64,000 nt of DNA from Cobetia sp. cqz5-12 (GCF_016495405.1 NZ_CP044522.1:1240001-1304000); one strand, 5' to 3'. Counted from the first letter of the stretch, positions 9,384 through 21,581 are shown. Notes: generated from the sequence alone by a model not told the origin. Made by a program: numbers and translations.

Positions 9384-10868
9384 ATGCCTGAAATAGCGTC
9401 CAAAATTCCCCGTATGCGTCTGGCGCGCAGCTTCCGTCGCTGGCTGGCGGGTGGTGTCGTCTGCTCGCTTGCCAGTCTGGTGCTGGCGCCGCAGGCGCTG
9501 GCCGCCAAGGTCGAGAACCTGCGCCTGTGGACCGCGCCGGACCACACGCGGCTGGTGTTCGATCTCGACAGTGCCGCCAAGGCCAAGGTCTTCGGCCTCG
9601 ACAATCCGCGCCGTCTGGTGATCGACCTTGCCGGCAGCGAAGTGGCCAGTGCCGCGGTCGAGCGAAAGTTCGCCGCGCTGAATCTCGAAGGCAGCGCCAT
9701 CAAGTCGATCCGCAGCGGACGTCAGGGGGATGCCCTGCGTGTGGTGCTCGACCTGACGCGGCCGGTCAATCCCAAGGACTTCACGCTGGCGCCGAATGCC
9801 AAGTACGGCAATCGCCTGGTGGTGGATCTCGAGTTCCCCGGCGAGTCGGCGGTCGAGAATCCCATCGACCCCATCGAGGCCCGTATCCGCGAGCAGGAGC
9901 AGGCCGCGGCCAAGCGCAAGCTGAAGGGCGAGCCGGCGGAACCTGTGGTCAATACCCAGGCGGCGGCACATCCCAAGCGTGACATCATCATCGCGATCGA
10001 CCCTGGCCACGGCGGGGAAGACCCGGGCGCCAGCGGCCCTGGCGGGACTCGGGAGAAGGATGTGGTGCTCAAGATCGGCAAGCGCCTCAAGCGCATGTTC
10101 GATGCCCAGCCCGGCTTCAAGGCCATCCTGACCCGCAACAGCGATTACTACATACCGCTGCGCAAGCGCACCGAGATCGCGCGTGAGCAGAAGGCTGACT
10201 TCTTCGTCTCGATTCACGCCGATGCCTTCAACAGCCCGCGCCCGCACGGCAGCTCGGTCTTTGCACTTTCAAGCCGCGGCGCGACGTCCGAGACCGCACG
10301 CTGGCTGGCCGCCACCGAGAACCGTGCCGACCTGATCGGGGGCGTGGATGGCAATCTCAGCCTGAATGACAAGGATGAGATGCTGCGTGGCGTATTGCTC
10401 GACCTGACCATGACCGCAACGCTCAACGATTCGCTGGCGGCGGGTAGCGGCGTACTGGCCAACCTCGGACGCATGAATTCCCTGCACAAGCGTCAGGTGG
10501 AGCAGGCGGGCTTCGTGGTGCTCAAGTCGCCGGATATCCCCTCGCTGCTGGTGGAGACGGGCTTCATCTCCAATCCCCAGGAGGAGCGCAACCTCAACAG
10601 CGGCCCCTATCAGGAGAAGCTGGCGCGCTCGATCTTCTCGGGAATCCAGAGCCACTTCGAGCGCAATCCGCCGCCCGCAAGTCTGCTGGCGTGGCAGCGC
10701 AGCCAGGCACGCGGTGGCAACGGCGGCGAATATCGCGTCAAGAGTGGCGATACGCTGTCGGAAGTGGCCCAGCGCCACAACGTGAGCATGGCGGCCCTCA
10801 AGCAGGCCAACAACATGAGTGGCGACACGGTGCGCGTGGGTCAGCTGCTCAAGATTCCACGCAGCTGA
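9384..10868 (+). CDS. amiB: N-acetylmuramoyl-L-alanine amidase, AMIN-Amidase_3-LysM
   Basis: Periplasmic zinc amidase for septal peptidoglycan splitting, about 494 aa. A signal peptide ends near LAPQALA/AKV. Next come an AMIN domain (to about residue 150), a charged linker, and the Amidase_3 domain with zinc and catalytic residues in DPGHGGEDPGA, GTREKDV, SIHADAF and LVETGFISN. A single C-terminal LysM follows (YRVKSGDTLSEVAQRHNVS). The start is uncertain: ATGs at 9354, 9384 and 9414 all lack a clear ribosome site, and 9414 would also give a good signal peptide. Lies between tsaE and mutL as in E. coli and Pseudomonas. Confidence 0.92.
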   Translation: MPEIASKIPRMRLARSFRRWLAGGVVCSLASLVLAPQALAAKVENLRLWTAPDHTRLVFDLDSAAKAKVFGLDNPRRLVIDLAGSEVASAAVERKFAALNLEGSAIKSIRSGRQGDALRVVLDLTRPVNPKDFTLAPNAKYGNRLVVDLEFPGESAVENPIDPIEARIREQEQAAAKRKLKGEPAEPVVNTQAAAHPKRDIIIAIDPGHGGEDPGASGPGGTREKDVVLKIGKRLKRMFDAQPGFKAILTRNSDYYIPLRKRTEIAREQKADFFVSIHADAFNSPRPHGSSVFALSSRGATSETARWLAATENRADLIGGVDGNLSLNDKDEMLRGVLLDLTMTATLNDSLAAGSGVLANLGRMNSLHKRQVEQAGFVVLKSPDIPSLLVETGFISNPQEERNLNSGPYQEKLARSIFSGIQSHFERNPPPASLLAWQRSQARGGNGGEYRVKSGDTLSEVAQRHNVSMAALKQANNMSGDTVRVGQLLKIPRS

Positions 10869-11031
10869 ACCTGACGTCATGAAGTCGCCTTGACCGCGCC
10901 TTGCGTTGGCAGGGCGCAGACACTGTCCGCTGATGCAGTTCCGGCATGCGTTGCTTGCCGTGGCTGGGTCGGCGGACAGTATCGTTTTCAGAGAAGCGGC
11001 GTTTTTCGCTCGTGTATCCAGGAGTCTATCG

Positions 11032-13326
11032 ATGTCTGACGAGCTGACCGACATGCAGCCCGCTCGCCCTGGCGAGCGACGGATCCGTATCCTCAATCCG
11101 CGCCTTGCCAACCAGATCGCGGCGGGTGAAGTCGTGGAGCGGCCGGCCTCCGTGGTCAAGGAGCTGGTCGAGAACGCCATCGATGCCGGCAGCACCCGCA
11201 TCGAGCTGGAGCTTGAGGGTGGCGGTGCGCGATTGATCCGCGTGCGCGACAACGGCTGCGGCATCACCGAGGAAGACCTGCCGCTGGCGCTGTCACGGCA
11301 TGCAACCAGCAAGATCGAGAGCCTGGATGACCTCGAGGGTGTGGCGAGCCTCGGTTTCCGGGGCGAGGCACTGGCCTCGATCAGTTCAGTCTCGCGGCTG
11401 GAGCTGTTCTCGAATGTCTCGGATGAGCCGGCCAATGGCTGGCGTGTGGTGGCGGAAGGGCGCGAGATGGCACCGCGTGTCTCCCCTGCGCCGCACCCGC
11501 GTGGCACCAGCGTCGCCGTGCGGGATCTGTTCTTCAATACGCCGGCGCGCCGCAAGTTCATGCGCACCGAGAAGACCGAGTTCGGCCATGTCGAGGAAAG
11601 CTTCCGCCGTCTGGCATTGTCACGCCACGATATCGGCTGGACGCTGCGTCACAACCAGAAGGTGGTGCATCAGCTGCGCGCCGGTGAAGATACCCTGACG
11701 GTGGAGCGGCGCATCGGTGCGCTGCTGGGTCGCAACTTCCTCGAGCATGCGCTGCACCTGGATATCGAGGCCTCCGGCCTGCGCCTGTCCGGTTGGGTGG
11801 GCTTGCCGACGCACTCGCGTGCCCAGGCTGATCAGCAGTACTTCTTCGTCAATGGCCGCGTGGTGCGCGACCGGCTGGTCGCGCATGCCGTGCGTCAGGC
11901 CTATCGCGATGTGCTGTTCCATGGTCGGCATCCGGTGTTCGTGCTCTATCTGGAGCTCGACCCGACGGTGGTGGATGTCAACGTTCACCCGACCAAGCAC
12001 GAAGTGCGCTTCCGGGACGGGCGCCTGGTGCATGATTTCCTGTTCTCGAGCCTGCACAAGGCGCTGGCCGAGGTGCGCCCCGGTGACAACAGCGCCGCAC
12101 CTACCGGCATTGAAGGGCAAGAGAAGGAAGAGGACCCCGGCTGGCAGCAGCAGGGCATGCGACTTGGCCGTCAGGAACAGGATGCCCAGCAGAATGGCGC
12201 GTCAGGACAGCAATCGTCATCGGCTGGTCCGCAAGCCGGGGGCGGTTCGTCAGCCTCGCCGAGCGCGTCTGCAGGCGCTGGGGCCGTCTGGAAGCCTTCC
12301 TCGCAGCTGCCGCCTGCCGGTGATGGTCGCTCCAGCGAACGCCTGAGCGCCGAGCGTGTGCGTCAATTCATGGCCGGCTATCGGGCACTGCACCCCAGCG
12401 AAGATCATCTGTTGACGCCGGGTGGTGGAGCCGGCGGCGCGGGCGCAACCAATGATCCGGCGGCGATCGCCAGTGCCGAGCGTGAGGCGCGGCGTGCGCC
12501 ACGTGTCACGCTAGGCGAAGGTGGCCGTGAAAGTGACGGCGAAGGCGCAGGACAAGGGGATGCGCAGGCCGGTGTCGCGGAAGCTGCGCCCGGCTGGCGA
12601 GTCGACTCGCCTCCGGCGGGTGGGCCGTCCGTTGCCGCGCCTCCCAGCGACGCCGTGTCTGGCATGTCGGCGTCGTCTGGCTCTAGTGGCTCGGCAGTGG
12701 TGATGCGTGGTCTGCCGGCCCAGAGTGACGACGATGACACCCCGCCGCTGGGCTACGCCGTGGCGCAGCTGCATGGCGTCTACATCCTGTCGCAGACCTC
12801 GCGCGGGCTGGTGATGGTCGACATGCATGCCGCTCATGAGCGCATCACCTATGAGCGCATGAAGCAGCATGTGCATGGTGGCGGCCATCTGGAGGCCCAG
12901 CCGCTGCTGGTGCCGGTATCGCTGGCGGTCAGTTCGCGCGAGATGGGCACCTTCGAGCGCGAGTCCGAGGCGTTCACGCGGCTGGGCGTCGAGCTGGATG
13001 CTGCCGGGCCGGAAACGCTGCTGGTGCGTCAGGTACCGGTCGTGCTCGGCAATGCCGATGTGGAACCCCTGGTGCGTGGCATGCTGGAAGACCTCGAGCG
13101 CTATGGGCGCAGTGACCGCATGGAGGCGCACATGAATGAACTGCTCGCCGACATGGCGTGTCGCGGCAGCGTGCGTGCCAACCGCCGTCTGACGATTCCG
13201 GAAATGAATGCCCTGCTGCGTGACATGGAGCGCACCGAGCGCTCCGGGCAATGCAATCATGGCCGACCGACCTGGACCGAGCTTTCGATGCATGAGCTCG
13301 ACAAGCTGTTCCTGCGTGGCCAGTAG
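11032..13326 (+). CDS. mutL: DNA mismatch repair protein MutL
   Basis: GHKL ATPase that links MutS to strand incision, 764 aa. The N-terminal ATPase motifs are ENAIDAG, DNGCGI and GFRGEAL. The linker (about residues 350-570) is unusually long and rich in Gly, Ser, Ala and Gln, which explains the size relative to about 615 aa in E. coli. The C-terminal domain carries [12 protein letters not shown], the metal-binding endonuclease motif of MutL proteins from species without MutH. The start has AGGAG 7 nt upstream. An in-frame ATG at 10906 is not supported. Confidence 0.96.
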   Translation: MSDELTDMQPARPGERRIRILNPRLANQIAAGEVVERPASVVKELVENAIDAGSTRIELELEGGGARLIRVRDNGCGITEEDLPLALSRHATSKIESLDDLEGVASLGFRGEALASISSVSRLELFSNVSDEPANGWRVVAEGREMAPRVSPAPHPRGTSVAVRDLFFNTPARRKFMRTEKTEFGHVEESFRRLALSRHDIGWTLRHNQKVVHQLRAGEDTLTVERRIGALLGRNFLEHALHLDIEASGLRLSGWVGLPTHSRAQADQQYFFVNGRVVRDRLVAHAVRQAYRDVLFHGRHPVFVLYLELDPTVVDVNVHPTKHEVRFRDGRLVHDFLFSSLHKALAEVRPGDNSAAPTGIEGQEKEEDPGWQQQGMRLGRQEQDAQQNGASGQQSSSAGPQAGGGSSASPSASAGAGAVWKPSSQLPPAGDGRSSERLSAERVRQFMAGYRALHPSEDHLLTPGGGAGGAGATNDPAAIASAEREARRAPRVTLGEGGRESDGEGAGQGDAQAGVAEAAPGWRVDSPPAGGPSVAAPPSDAVSGMSASSGSSGSAVVMRGLPAQSDDDDTPPLGYAVAQLHGVYILSQTSRGLVMVDMHAAHERITYERMKQHVHGGGHLEAQPLLVPVSLAVSSREMGTFERESEAFTRLGVELDAAGPETLLVRQVPVVLGNADVEPLVRGMLEDLERYGRSDRMEAHMNELLADMACRGSVRANRRLTIPEMNALLRDMERTERSGQCNHGRPTWTELSMHELDKLFLRGQ

Positions 13327-13386
13327 ATGACGCCCCGTGTCGTCGCGGTTCACCCCTGATTCACCTCCCAGCCCAGACAATAGGCC

Positions 13387-14370
13387 ATGACCCAGATTCA
13401 ACCCCCTGAAGATTCCCGACACCACGCGCCTGAGGTGGCTGACAAGCCGCCTGTCGTGTTGTTGATGGGGCCGACAGCCTCCGGCAAGACCGACCTCGCC
13501 ATTCGCTGGCACGAGGAGCAGGGCGCGGAGCTGGTCAGTGTCGATTCGGCGCTGATCTATCGCGGCATGGATATCGGCACGGCCAAGCCGAGCGCGGCAG
13601 AGCTGGCCCGAGCGCCACACCGCCTGATCGACTTTCTCGACCCGCTGGAGAGCTATTCCGCCGCCGAGTTCCGTCGCGATGCGCTGGCGCATATCGCCGA
13701 GATCCAGTCCCGCGGCAAGATGCCGCTGCTGGTCGGTGGCACCATGATGTATTTCAAGCGTCTGTTGGAAGGCGTGGCGGAGCTTCCGGCGGCGGATGCC
13801 GAGCTGCGCGCGGAGCTCGAGGCGCGCATCCAGTCCGAGGGGCTGGATGTGCTGCATGCGCAGCTGGCGCGGCTTGATCCGGCCACGGCACAGCGCATTC
13901 GGGCCACTGACCCCCAGCGGCTGACACGTGCACTGGAGGTCTGTCTGATCAGCGGGCGCCCGATGAGCGAGCTGCTCGCGGAGCAGCCAGAGGCGGAACT
14001 TCCGTTCCACCCGATAGCGATCGCACTGGCGCCCCACGATAGAGCCGTGTTACATGAACGTATCGAGACGCGTTTTGATCAGATGTTGGAACAGGGCTTC
14101 ATTGCCGAGGTCGAAGCGCTTAAGGCACGTCCGGAGCTGCATGCGGGCCTGCCCTCGATACGTTGTGTCGGCTACCGTCAGGTGTGGGATTTTCTCGATG
14201 GCCATCTGAGCCGGGATGAGATGCGCGAACGCGGCATCATCGCGACGCGTCAACTCGCCAAGCGACAGTTGACCTGGTTGCGGAGCTGGCAGGGGATTCA
14301 CCCGGTGGATTCCATGGGTGTAGATCCTTACAGTGAAACCTTGAAAATCGTGCGCCAGACCTGCACTTAG
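13387..14370 (+). CDS. miaA: tRNA dimethylallyltransferase
   Basis: Adds an isopentenyl group to A37 of tRNAs reading UNN codons. The 327-aa protein shows [11 protein letters not shown] (P-loop), [24 protein letters not shown] and the C-terminal [14 protein letters not shown] region that contacts tRNA. It sits between mutL and hfq in the classic mutL-miaA-hfq-hflX-hflK-hflC order. Confidence 0.97.
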   Translation: MTQIQPPEDSRHHAPEVADKPPVVLLMGPTASGKTDLAIRWHEEQGAELVSVDSALIYRGMDIGTAKPSAAELARAPHRLIDFLDPLESYSAAEFRRDALAHIAEIQSRGKMPLLVGGTMMYFKRLLEGVAELPAADAELRAELEARIQSEGLDVLHAQLARLDPATAQRIRATDPQRLTRALEVCLISGRPMSELLAEQPEAELPFHPIAIALAPHDRAVLHERIETRFDQMLEQGFIAEVEALKARPELHAGLPSIRCVGYRQVWDFLDGHLSRDEMRERGIIATRQLAKRQLTWLRSWQGIHPVDSMGVDPYSETLKIVRQTCT

Positions 14371-14484
14371 CGTAACATGAGCGGTCACGACCCGCGCCCG
14401 TGAAGCCCCCTCAAGAGGGCAACCCGGAGCGCTGGCGAACATAACCATACTTACCTCGAACGAGACATTTTTACGGAGAGTCAC

Positions 14485-14733
14485 ATGTCCAAAGGTCAAT
14501 CACTCCAGGACCCGTACCTGAACATCCTGCGCAAGGAACGTATCCCGGTCTCGATCTTCCTGGTCAACGGCATCAAGCTGCAGGGCCAGATCGAATCCTT
14601 CGATCAGTTCGTGATCCTGCTGCGCAATACTGTCTCCCAGATGGTTTACAAGCACGCTATCTCGACCGTGGTGCCGTCGCGCAATGTGCGCCTGCCGGCC
14701 CAGGATCCGAGCGTGCCGTCCACAGAAAGCTGA
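14485..14733 (+). CDS. hfq: RNA chaperone Hfq
   Basis: Hexameric Sm-like chaperone for small RNA regulation. The 82-aa protein has [20 protein letters not shown] at the N-terminal helix and Sm1, [16 protein letters not shown], and the Sm2 signature [11 protein letters not shown]. The acidic/Ser tail is short, as in pseudomonads. GGAG lies 8 nt before the ATG. Confidence 0.98.
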   Translation: MSKGQSLQDPYLNILRKERIPVSIFLVNGIKLQGQIESFDQFVILLRNTVSQMVYKHAISTVVPSRNVRLPAQDPSVPSTES

Positions 14734-14748
14734 AGTTAGAGGCGCTGA

Positions 14749-16119
14749 TTGTTCTTCGAACGACCCGAAGCCGGTGAAACGGCCGTCCTGGTGCATGTCA
14801 ATTTCCGGGACGAAAAAGAACGCGAGGATGCCGGTGAGCTCCTCGAACTCGTACGTTCGGCAGGCGCCGTGCCGGCGACCCTCATCGAGGGTAGCCGGCC
14901 CCGCCCCGACTCCCGTACGTTCATCGGAGAAGGCAAGCTTGAGGAAGTGCAAGAGGCCCTGGCCGTGCACGAAGCCGAGCTGGTCATTTTCAACCATTCA
15001 TTGAGTCCTTCCCAGCAGCGTAACCTCGAAGCCACGCTCAAGTGTCGCGTCATTGACCGTACCGGTCTGATTCTCGACATCTTTGCCCAGCGTGCGCGGA
15101 CCCATGAGGGCAAGCTGCAGGTGGAACTCGCACAGCTCGAGTACATGTCCACCCGCCTGGTGCGGGGTTGGACCCACCTTGAGCGTCAGAAAGGCGGTAT
15201 CGGTCTGCGAGGCCCGGGGGAAACCCAGCTCGAGACTGACCGTCGCCTGTTGCGCGCCCGTATCAAGTCGATCCACAAGCGACTCGAGAAGGTGCACAAG
15301 CAGCGCGATCAGAACCGCCGTGCCCGTGCGCGTGCCGAGATCCCGAGTCTGTCGCTGGTCGGCTATACCAACGCCGGCAAGTCGACGCTGTTCAACGCGC
15401 TGACCACCTCCGAGGTGTACGCCGCCGATCAGCTGTTCGCGACGCTGGACCCGACGCTGCGTCGTCTGGAACTCGAGGATGTCGGTCCGGCAGTCCTGGC
15501 CGATACCGTCGGCTTCATTCGTCATCTGCCGCACAAGCTGGTGGAAGCCTTCCAGGCGACCCTGCAGGAAGCGGCGGAAGCGGATCTGCTGGTACATGTC
15601 ATCGACGCCGCAGATCCGGAGAATGACCGCAATACCGAGCAGGTCAATCACGTGCTGAGCGAGATTGATGCTGGTGACGTGCCGCGTCTGCTGGTCATGA
15701 ACAAGATCGATCGTCTCGACATGGCACCACGCATCGAACGTGATGGCTTCGGTCGTCCGCTGGCAGTGTGGCTGTCGGCACGTGACGGCAAGGGGCTGGA
15801 TCTGCTGATGCAGGCCTTCGCCGAGCTGCTGTCCGACAACGTCATCTCCATGCAGCTGACGCTGGGGCCTGCCAAGTCCCGTCTGCGGGCAGGCCTGCAT
15901 GAGCTGGACGCGGTCAAGGACGAGCAATATGACGAGCAGGGCAATGCACTGCTGGACATTCGTCTCGAGAAACGCGACTTTCTGCAGTTGTTGTCGCATC
16001 TTGGTGAATCGCCTGAAGATTATCTCGGCGGTGAACATGACGACCGCGAAGCCTGGCAGCGTGAGCTGTCCGCCGAACGCGCGGAAAAGCATCGCGTGTC
16101 GGTCACGCACAAGTCCTGA
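14749..16119 (+). CDS. hflX: Ribosome-associated GTPase HflX
   Basis: GTPase that splits stalled 70S ribosomes under stress. The 456-aa protein has the glycine-rich HflX domain (GEGKLEEVQEAL; GGIGLRGPGETQLETDRR) followed by GTPase motifs GYTNAGKSTLFNAL, DTVGFIRHLP and NKIDRLD. It starts with TTG at 14749, 15 nt after the hfq stop. No in-frame ATG is close, and the family usually begins at this FFERP sequence. Confidence 0.95.
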   Translation: MFFERPEAGETAVLVHVNFRDEKEREDAGELLELVRSAGAVPATLIEGSRPRPDSRTFIGEGKLEEVQEALAVHEAELVIFNHSLSPSQQRNLEATLKCRVIDRTGLILDIFAQRARTHEGKLQVELAQLEYMSTRLVRGWTHLERQKGGIGLRGPGETQLETDRRLLRARIKSIHKRLEKVHKQRDQNRRARARAEIPSLSLVGYTNAGKSTLFNALTTSEVYAADQLFATLDPTLRRLELEDVGPAVLADTVGFIRHLPHKLVEAFQATLQEAAEADLLVHVIDAADPENDRNTEQVNHVLSEIDAGDVPRLLVMNKIDRLDMAPRIERDGFGRPLAVWLSARDGKGLDLLMQAFAELLSDNVISMQLTLGPAKSRLRAGLHELDAVKDEQYDEQGNALLDIRLEKRDFLQLLSHLGESPEDYLGGEHDDREAWQRELSAERAEKHRVSVTHKS

Positions 16120-16489
16120 TACCGTCTGGTAACGCGACTTGCGCTGGCGCGCTGCGCAGCGGCTCGTTCAGTGGTAACGCACGACGCATCGTGTCTAGAA
16201 AGCACTACCCGGCATCCATCGCCGCGCACGAATGACGATGGGTGCCCTCGCGCAGGGCCTGCCCTGCGTGTCAGAGCAGCGGGCATTCAGCAGGATTGGC
16301 TGGATGCCGCCCGACGGACGATGGCCGTCGGGCAGGGCCATGGCCTTCTCCCGCAAGGGACGCGTCGCCATGCCGTACGAGAGAATCGGTCGCCGGAGGC
16401 CATCAGGCTCAAGGCACGGAACCGGTCGCAGCTGGCAGGGCGGCGTCATCATAATGACGAGCGGAACATCGACTGAGTGGAGACGACGT
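16120..16489. other. Spacer between hflX and hflK with a strong hairpin
   Basis: No supported gene. Bases 16309-16333 form a perfect 9-bp stem (GCCCGACGG with CCGTCGGGC, 7-nt loop) without a U-run. It could be a processing or attenuation site that separates hflX from hflKC. An open frame that extends hflK upstream to 16232 is not supported by a ribosome site. Confidence 0.5.
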
Positions 16490-17713
16490 ATGGCTTGGAA
16501 TGAGCCGGGTGGCGGCAACCAGCATGACCCGTGGAGCGGCGGTGGTCGCAACGGGGACAAGAAGGGGGGCGGGGGTAACGGCGGTGGCAATGGTGGACCG
16601 CCCGACCTCGACGAAGCGCTGAAGAAGTTCCAGGACAAGCTCAACGGCATGCTCGGCAATGGCCGCAAGCGTCGTGGTGGTGCCGGTGGCAATGGGGGTA
16701 ACGGTGGCAATACCAATGCCTTCGCACTGCCGGGGATCATCGGTGTCATCCTGGTCGCCATCTGGGCGGCTTCCGGTTTCTATCTGGTCGATCAGTCCGA
16801 GCGTGGCGTCGTGCTGCGTTTCGGCAAGTACAACGACATCGTCGGTCCGGGCCTGCACTGGAACCCGCCGATCATCGACGATGTGCGTGAGGTCAACGTC
16901 ACCAAGGTGCGTTCGCTCTCCCAGACCAAGTCGATGCTGACTCAGGACGAGAACATCGTCGAAGTCCAGATGTCCGTGCAGTATCAGGTGTCCAATCCGC
17001 GTGATTTCCTGCTCAATGTCCGCGCGCCCGAGATCAGTCTCGAGAACGCCATGGACTCTGCGCTGCGTCACGAAGTCGGCAGTGCCGACATGAACGACAT
17101 CCTGACCTCCGGTCGTGAGCTGCTGGCCAGCAACGTCAAGTCGCGCCTGCAGTCCTATCTGGACAACTACGGTGTCGGCCTGACGCTGCAGACCATCAAC
17201 GTCGAGTCCACCTCTGCACCGGCAGCGGTTCAGGATTCCTTCGATGACGTCATCAAGGCGCGCGAGGATCGTCAGCGCACGATCAACCAGGCACTGGCCT
17301 ACGAGAACTCGATTCTCCCGGAAGCCCAGGGTCAGGCGCAGCGCATCATCGAGGAAGCCGAGGGTTACAAGGAGTCCGTGGTCGCGAAGTCCCAGGGTGA
17401 GGCCAACCGCTTCACGTCCCTGCTGACCGAGTACCAGAAGGCGCCGGAAATCATCCGCGAGCGCATGTATCTGGAAACCATGGGCGAAGTGCTCGGCAAG
17501 ACCAACAAGGTGCTGGTGGATGTCGAGAACGGCAATTCCCTCATGTACCTGCCGTTGGACAAGCTGGCCAACAAGTCCAGTGCTGCCGCCGAAGACAGCA
17601 GTGGCATGAGTCGTAGCGAGCTGGACCGTGTGTCCCGACAGGCGAGCGATGCCTTGAGCCGCAGCCAGAGCACTGACAGCAGCAACAGCATCCGTCGGGA
17701 GGGTCGTCAATGA
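16490..17713 (+). CDS. hflK: FtsH protease modulator HflK
   Basis: Inner-membrane SPFH/band-7 protein that with HflC forms the large periplasmic cage around FtsH. The 407-aa protein starts with a Gly/Asn-rich cytoplasmic tail (1-75) and one membrane helix (about 82-100). The band-7 domain follows (VDQSERGVVLRFGKY onward), then a long alpha-helical region rich in Gln/Glu. GGAG is 7 nt before the ATG at 16490. The last codons overlap hflC by 4 bp (ATGA). Confidence 0.96.
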   Translation: MAWNEPGGGNQHDPWSGGGRNGDKKGGGGNGGGNGGPPDLDEALKKFQDKLNGMLGNGRKRRGGAGGNGGNGGNTNAFALPGIIGVILVAIWAASGFYLVDQSERGVVLRFGKYNDIVGPGLHWNPPIIDDVREVNVTKVRSLSQTKSMLTQDENIVEVQMSVQYQVSNPRDFLLNVRAPEISLENAMDSALRHEVGSADMNDILTSGRELLASNVKSRLQSYLDNYGVGLTLQTINVESTSAPAAVQDSFDDVIKAREDRQRTINQALAYENSILPEAQGQAQRIIEEAEGYKESVVAKSQGEANRFTSLLTEYQKAPEIIRERMYLETMGEVLGKTNKVLVDVENGNSLMYLPLDKLANKSSAAAEDSSGMSRSELDRVSRQASDALSRSQSTDSSNSIRREGRQ

Positions 17714-18591
17714 TCAACAATCGCTCACTGATGGCCGTCGCCGGTCTGGCCGTAGTGGCCTGGCTTGGTAGCAACAGCCTCTACACGGTTGATGAGACCC
17801 AGCGCGCCATCAAGCTCAAGTTTGGTGAAGTGGTGGAAGACAACATCCAGCCCGGCCTGCACTTCAAGCTGCCGGTCTACAACACGATCCGTACCTTCGA
17901 TACGCGCGTGTTGACGCTGGATGCCCAGGCAAGCCGTTATCTGACCCGCGAGAAGAAGGCCGTCATCGTCGACTCCTTCGTCAAGTGGAAGATCGTCGAT
18001 CCGAAGCGCTACTACGAAGCGACCTCCGGCGACGAGCAGATGGCCGAGCGCCTGATCGCGCCGCGTGTCGACGAGAGTCTGCGTAACGAGTTCGGCAAGC
18101 TCGAGCTGGTCCAGATCATCTCCGAGCAGCGTGACGCGCTGATGAAGAAGCCCACCGAAGAGCTCGACGAGGTGATGCGCAAGGAGCTGGGGGTGTCGAT
18201 TCTCGATATCCGCGTCAAGCGTATCGACCTGCCGGACGAAGTCTCCCAGGCGGTCTACGAGCGCATGAAGACCGAGCGTCAGCGTGAGGCACGTGAGTAT
18301 CGTGCCCAGGGTCAGGAGCAGGCCGAGAAGATCCAGGCCAATGCCGATCGTCGCCGTTCCGTCCTGCTCGCGCAGGCTGAAGAGCAGGCGCAGACCCTGC
18401 GTGGTGAGGGCGATGCCTCCGCCGCTGCCATCTATGCCGGTGCCTACGGGGCGGATACCGAGTTCTTCCGCTTCTACCGCTCACTGCAGGCCTATCGCGA
18501 CAGCTTCAAGGGCGATGGCAACATGATGGTCATGCAGCCGGACAGCGAGTTCTTCCGCTTCTTCAAGGACCCGCAGGGCGGCAGCAAGTAA
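17710..18591 (+). CDS. hflC: FtsH protease modulator HflC
   Basis: Partner of HflK in the FtsH-regulating complex, 293 aa. It has one N-terminal membrane helix (about 6-22), the band-7 domain beginning at VDETQRAIKLKFGEV, and a helical region (QREAREYRAQGQEQAEKIQA). It begins inside the last codon of hflK, so the two are translationally coupled. Confidence 0.97.
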   Translation: MINNRSLMAVAGLAVVAWLGSNSLYTVDETQRAIKLKFGEVVEDNIQPGLHFKLPVYNTIRTFDTRVLTLDAQASRYLTREKKAVIVDSFVKWKIVDPKRYYEATSGDEQMAERLIAPRVDESLRNEFGKLELVQIISEQRDALMKKPTEELDEVMRKELGVSILDIRVKRIDLPDEVSQAVYERMKTERQREAREYRAQGQEQAEKIQANADRRRSVLLAQAEEQAQTLRGEGDASAAAIYAGAYGADTEFFRFYRSLQAYRDSFKGDGNMMVMQPDSEFFRFFKDPQGGSK

Positions 18592-18605
18592 GCAGCATCA
18601 TCAAG

Positions 18606-18664
18606 CCCGAAGGCTCGCCTTCGGGGATGTTGCGCGCGGCCTCTGGCAGCATCGGAGGCCGCGC
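18606..18664 (+). other. Two consecutive hairpins after hflC
   Basis: The first is CCCGAAGG-CTCG-CCTTCGGG (18606-18625). The second is a 10-bp stem, GCGCGGCCTC with GAGGCCGCGC (18634-18664). Neither has a U-run, so they look like mRNA 3'-end stabilisers or processing sites rather than terminators. Confidence 0.5.
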
Positions 18665-18730
18665 AGTGGGTGAACGTCGCTCGAGAGGTTCGCGGGGTTC
18701 ATCCCACAAGGATTCATGCTAGACTCCTGC

Positions 18731-18754
18731 AACCGGGCACCGCCCGGTTTTTTT
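18731..18754 (+). terminator. Rho-independent terminator upstream of hisZ
   Basis: CCGGGC and GCCCGG form a short stem with an ACC loop, followed by a run of seven or more T. It probably ends the hfq-hflC transcript, 140 bp after the hflC stop, so hisZ-purA needs its own promoter. Confidence 0.85.
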
Positions 18755-18952
18755 GTGGCCGCTTTTCATGCTCGGGTTTCATGTCCGGGCGCAAGGCCGA
18801 CAGGAAAGCGTCGAGCAGGACCTTGCTTCACGGGTCTCGGTCGGCTGCTGTGAAATCCCCCGCAGGCGTCGCGTTCGACATGAGCGTCAGCCGGGTGAAT
18901 TTCCTCGCGTCACGAGTCACCCCTTGTCATAAATCTCTCGCAGGATAGCGCA

Positions 18953-20137
18953 ATGACCATCGCAGATCGCTGGCTCCTCCCGGATGGCATGGATGAGGTA
19001 TTGCCCCCTCAGGCAACCCGTATGGAGGCGCTGCGCCGCGCGCTGCTCGACCTCTATCATCGCTTCGGCTATGACCTGGTGCTGCCGCCGCCCGTCGAAT
19101 TTCTTGATTCGCTGCTGACCGGCACCGGTACCGAGCTGGATCTGCAGACCTTCAAGCTGACCGACCAGATGACCGGTCGCATGATGGGCGCCAGCGCCGA
19201 CGTCACCCCGCAGGTGGCGCGCATGGACGCTCACTCCCTGCATCGCGAAGGCCCGGTACGTCTGTGCTACTGCGCCAACGTGCTGCGTACCAAAGCGGAC
19301 AAGCACCAGGGCGGCCGCAGTCCGGTGCAGGTCGGCGCCGAGCTGTTCGGACACGCCGGCCTCGAGGCCGACCACGAGATCCTGCATCTGGCATTGACCA
19401 GTCTCGAGCAGGCCGGTGCCGGTGAGTTGCACCTGGCACTGGGCCATATCGGCATCTACCGCGCCCTGATCACCGAAGCCGGCATGAGTGTCGAGTACGA
19501 GCGTGAGTTGTTCGCTGCCATCGAGCGCAAGCAGTATTCCGCTCTCGATGCATTGATCGATCGTGTGGTGGGTGACAAGGTAGTGGCGGGCATGCTCAAG
19601 GCATTGCCGCACCTGCATGGCGATGAAGAGATTCTTGCCCAGGCACGTACCGCCTTCGCGGGTGCCCCGACTGCCGTCGCCAGTGCACTTGATCAGCTCG
19701 CGGCCTTGAATCAGGTCGTGCGTGAACGTCATCCGCATGTCACGCTGTACTTCGATCTCGCCGAGCTGCGCGGATACGAGTATCACACCGGCATGGTATT
19801 CGCGGCCTATGTGCCGGGCTATGGTCAGGCGCTGGCCAAGGGTGGCCGCTACGACGATACTGGACGTGCCTTCGGTCGTGCGCGTCCCGCCACCGGCTTC
19901 TCGATGGACCTCAAGCAGCTGGCCTCGCTGGCCGTGCAACCCCCGGCCTGTGACGGCATCTGGGCGCCGGCGCTCAATGACAGTGCCCTGCGTGAATGCG
20001 TCGATCAGCTGCGCGCCAGTGGCGAGCGTGTCATCGAGGCACTTCCGGGGCAGACAACCGGTGCCGACACGCACCGTTGCAATCGTGAGCTGGTCAATGG
20101 TGACAGTGGCTGGCAGGTCGTGACGCTCGCGTCATGA
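18953..20137 (+). CDS. hisZ: ATP phosphoribosyltransferase regulatory subunit HisZ
   Basis: Catalytically inactive HisRS-like protein (394 aa) that forms the histidine-pathway first enzyme with short-form HisG. Class II synthetase motifs are visible: FRLAD-like motif 2 region (PVRLCYCANVLR) and GGRYDD near residue 300. It lacks the C-terminal anticodon-binding domain of true HisRS. AGGA lies 8 nt upstream of the start. It is followed by purA, as in Pseudomonas. Its presence predicts a short HisG elsewhere in the genome. Confidence 0.93.
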   Translation: MTIADRWLLPDGMDEVLPPQATRMEALRRALLDLYHRFGYDLVLPPPVEFLDSLLTGTGTELDLQTFKLTDQMTGRMMGASADVTPQVARMDAHSLHREGPVRLCYCANVLRTKADKHQGGRSPVQVGAELFGHAGLEADHEILHLALTSLEQAGAGELHLALGHIGIYRALITEAGMSVEYERELFAAIERKQYSALDALIDRVVGDKVVAGMLKALPHLHGDEEILAQARTAFAGAPTAVASALDQLAALNQVVRERHPHVTLYFDLAELRGYEYHTGMVFAAYVPGYGQALAKGGRYDDTGRAFGRARPATGFSMDLKQLASLAVQPPACDGIWAPALNDSALRECVDQLRASGERVIEALPGQTTGADTHRCNRELVNGDSGWQVVTLAS

Positions 20138-20180
20138 GTCTCTCATTGCAGAGAGATCGATGACGTTGAGTACCTGATAG

Positions 20181-21581
<1,401 letters not shown>

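Noticed and set aside
16409-17710. 433-codon minus-strand open frame opposite hflK
   Set aside because: It is exactly antisense to a clearly recognised gene and has the His/Asp/Gln-rich composition of a GC-codon shadow.
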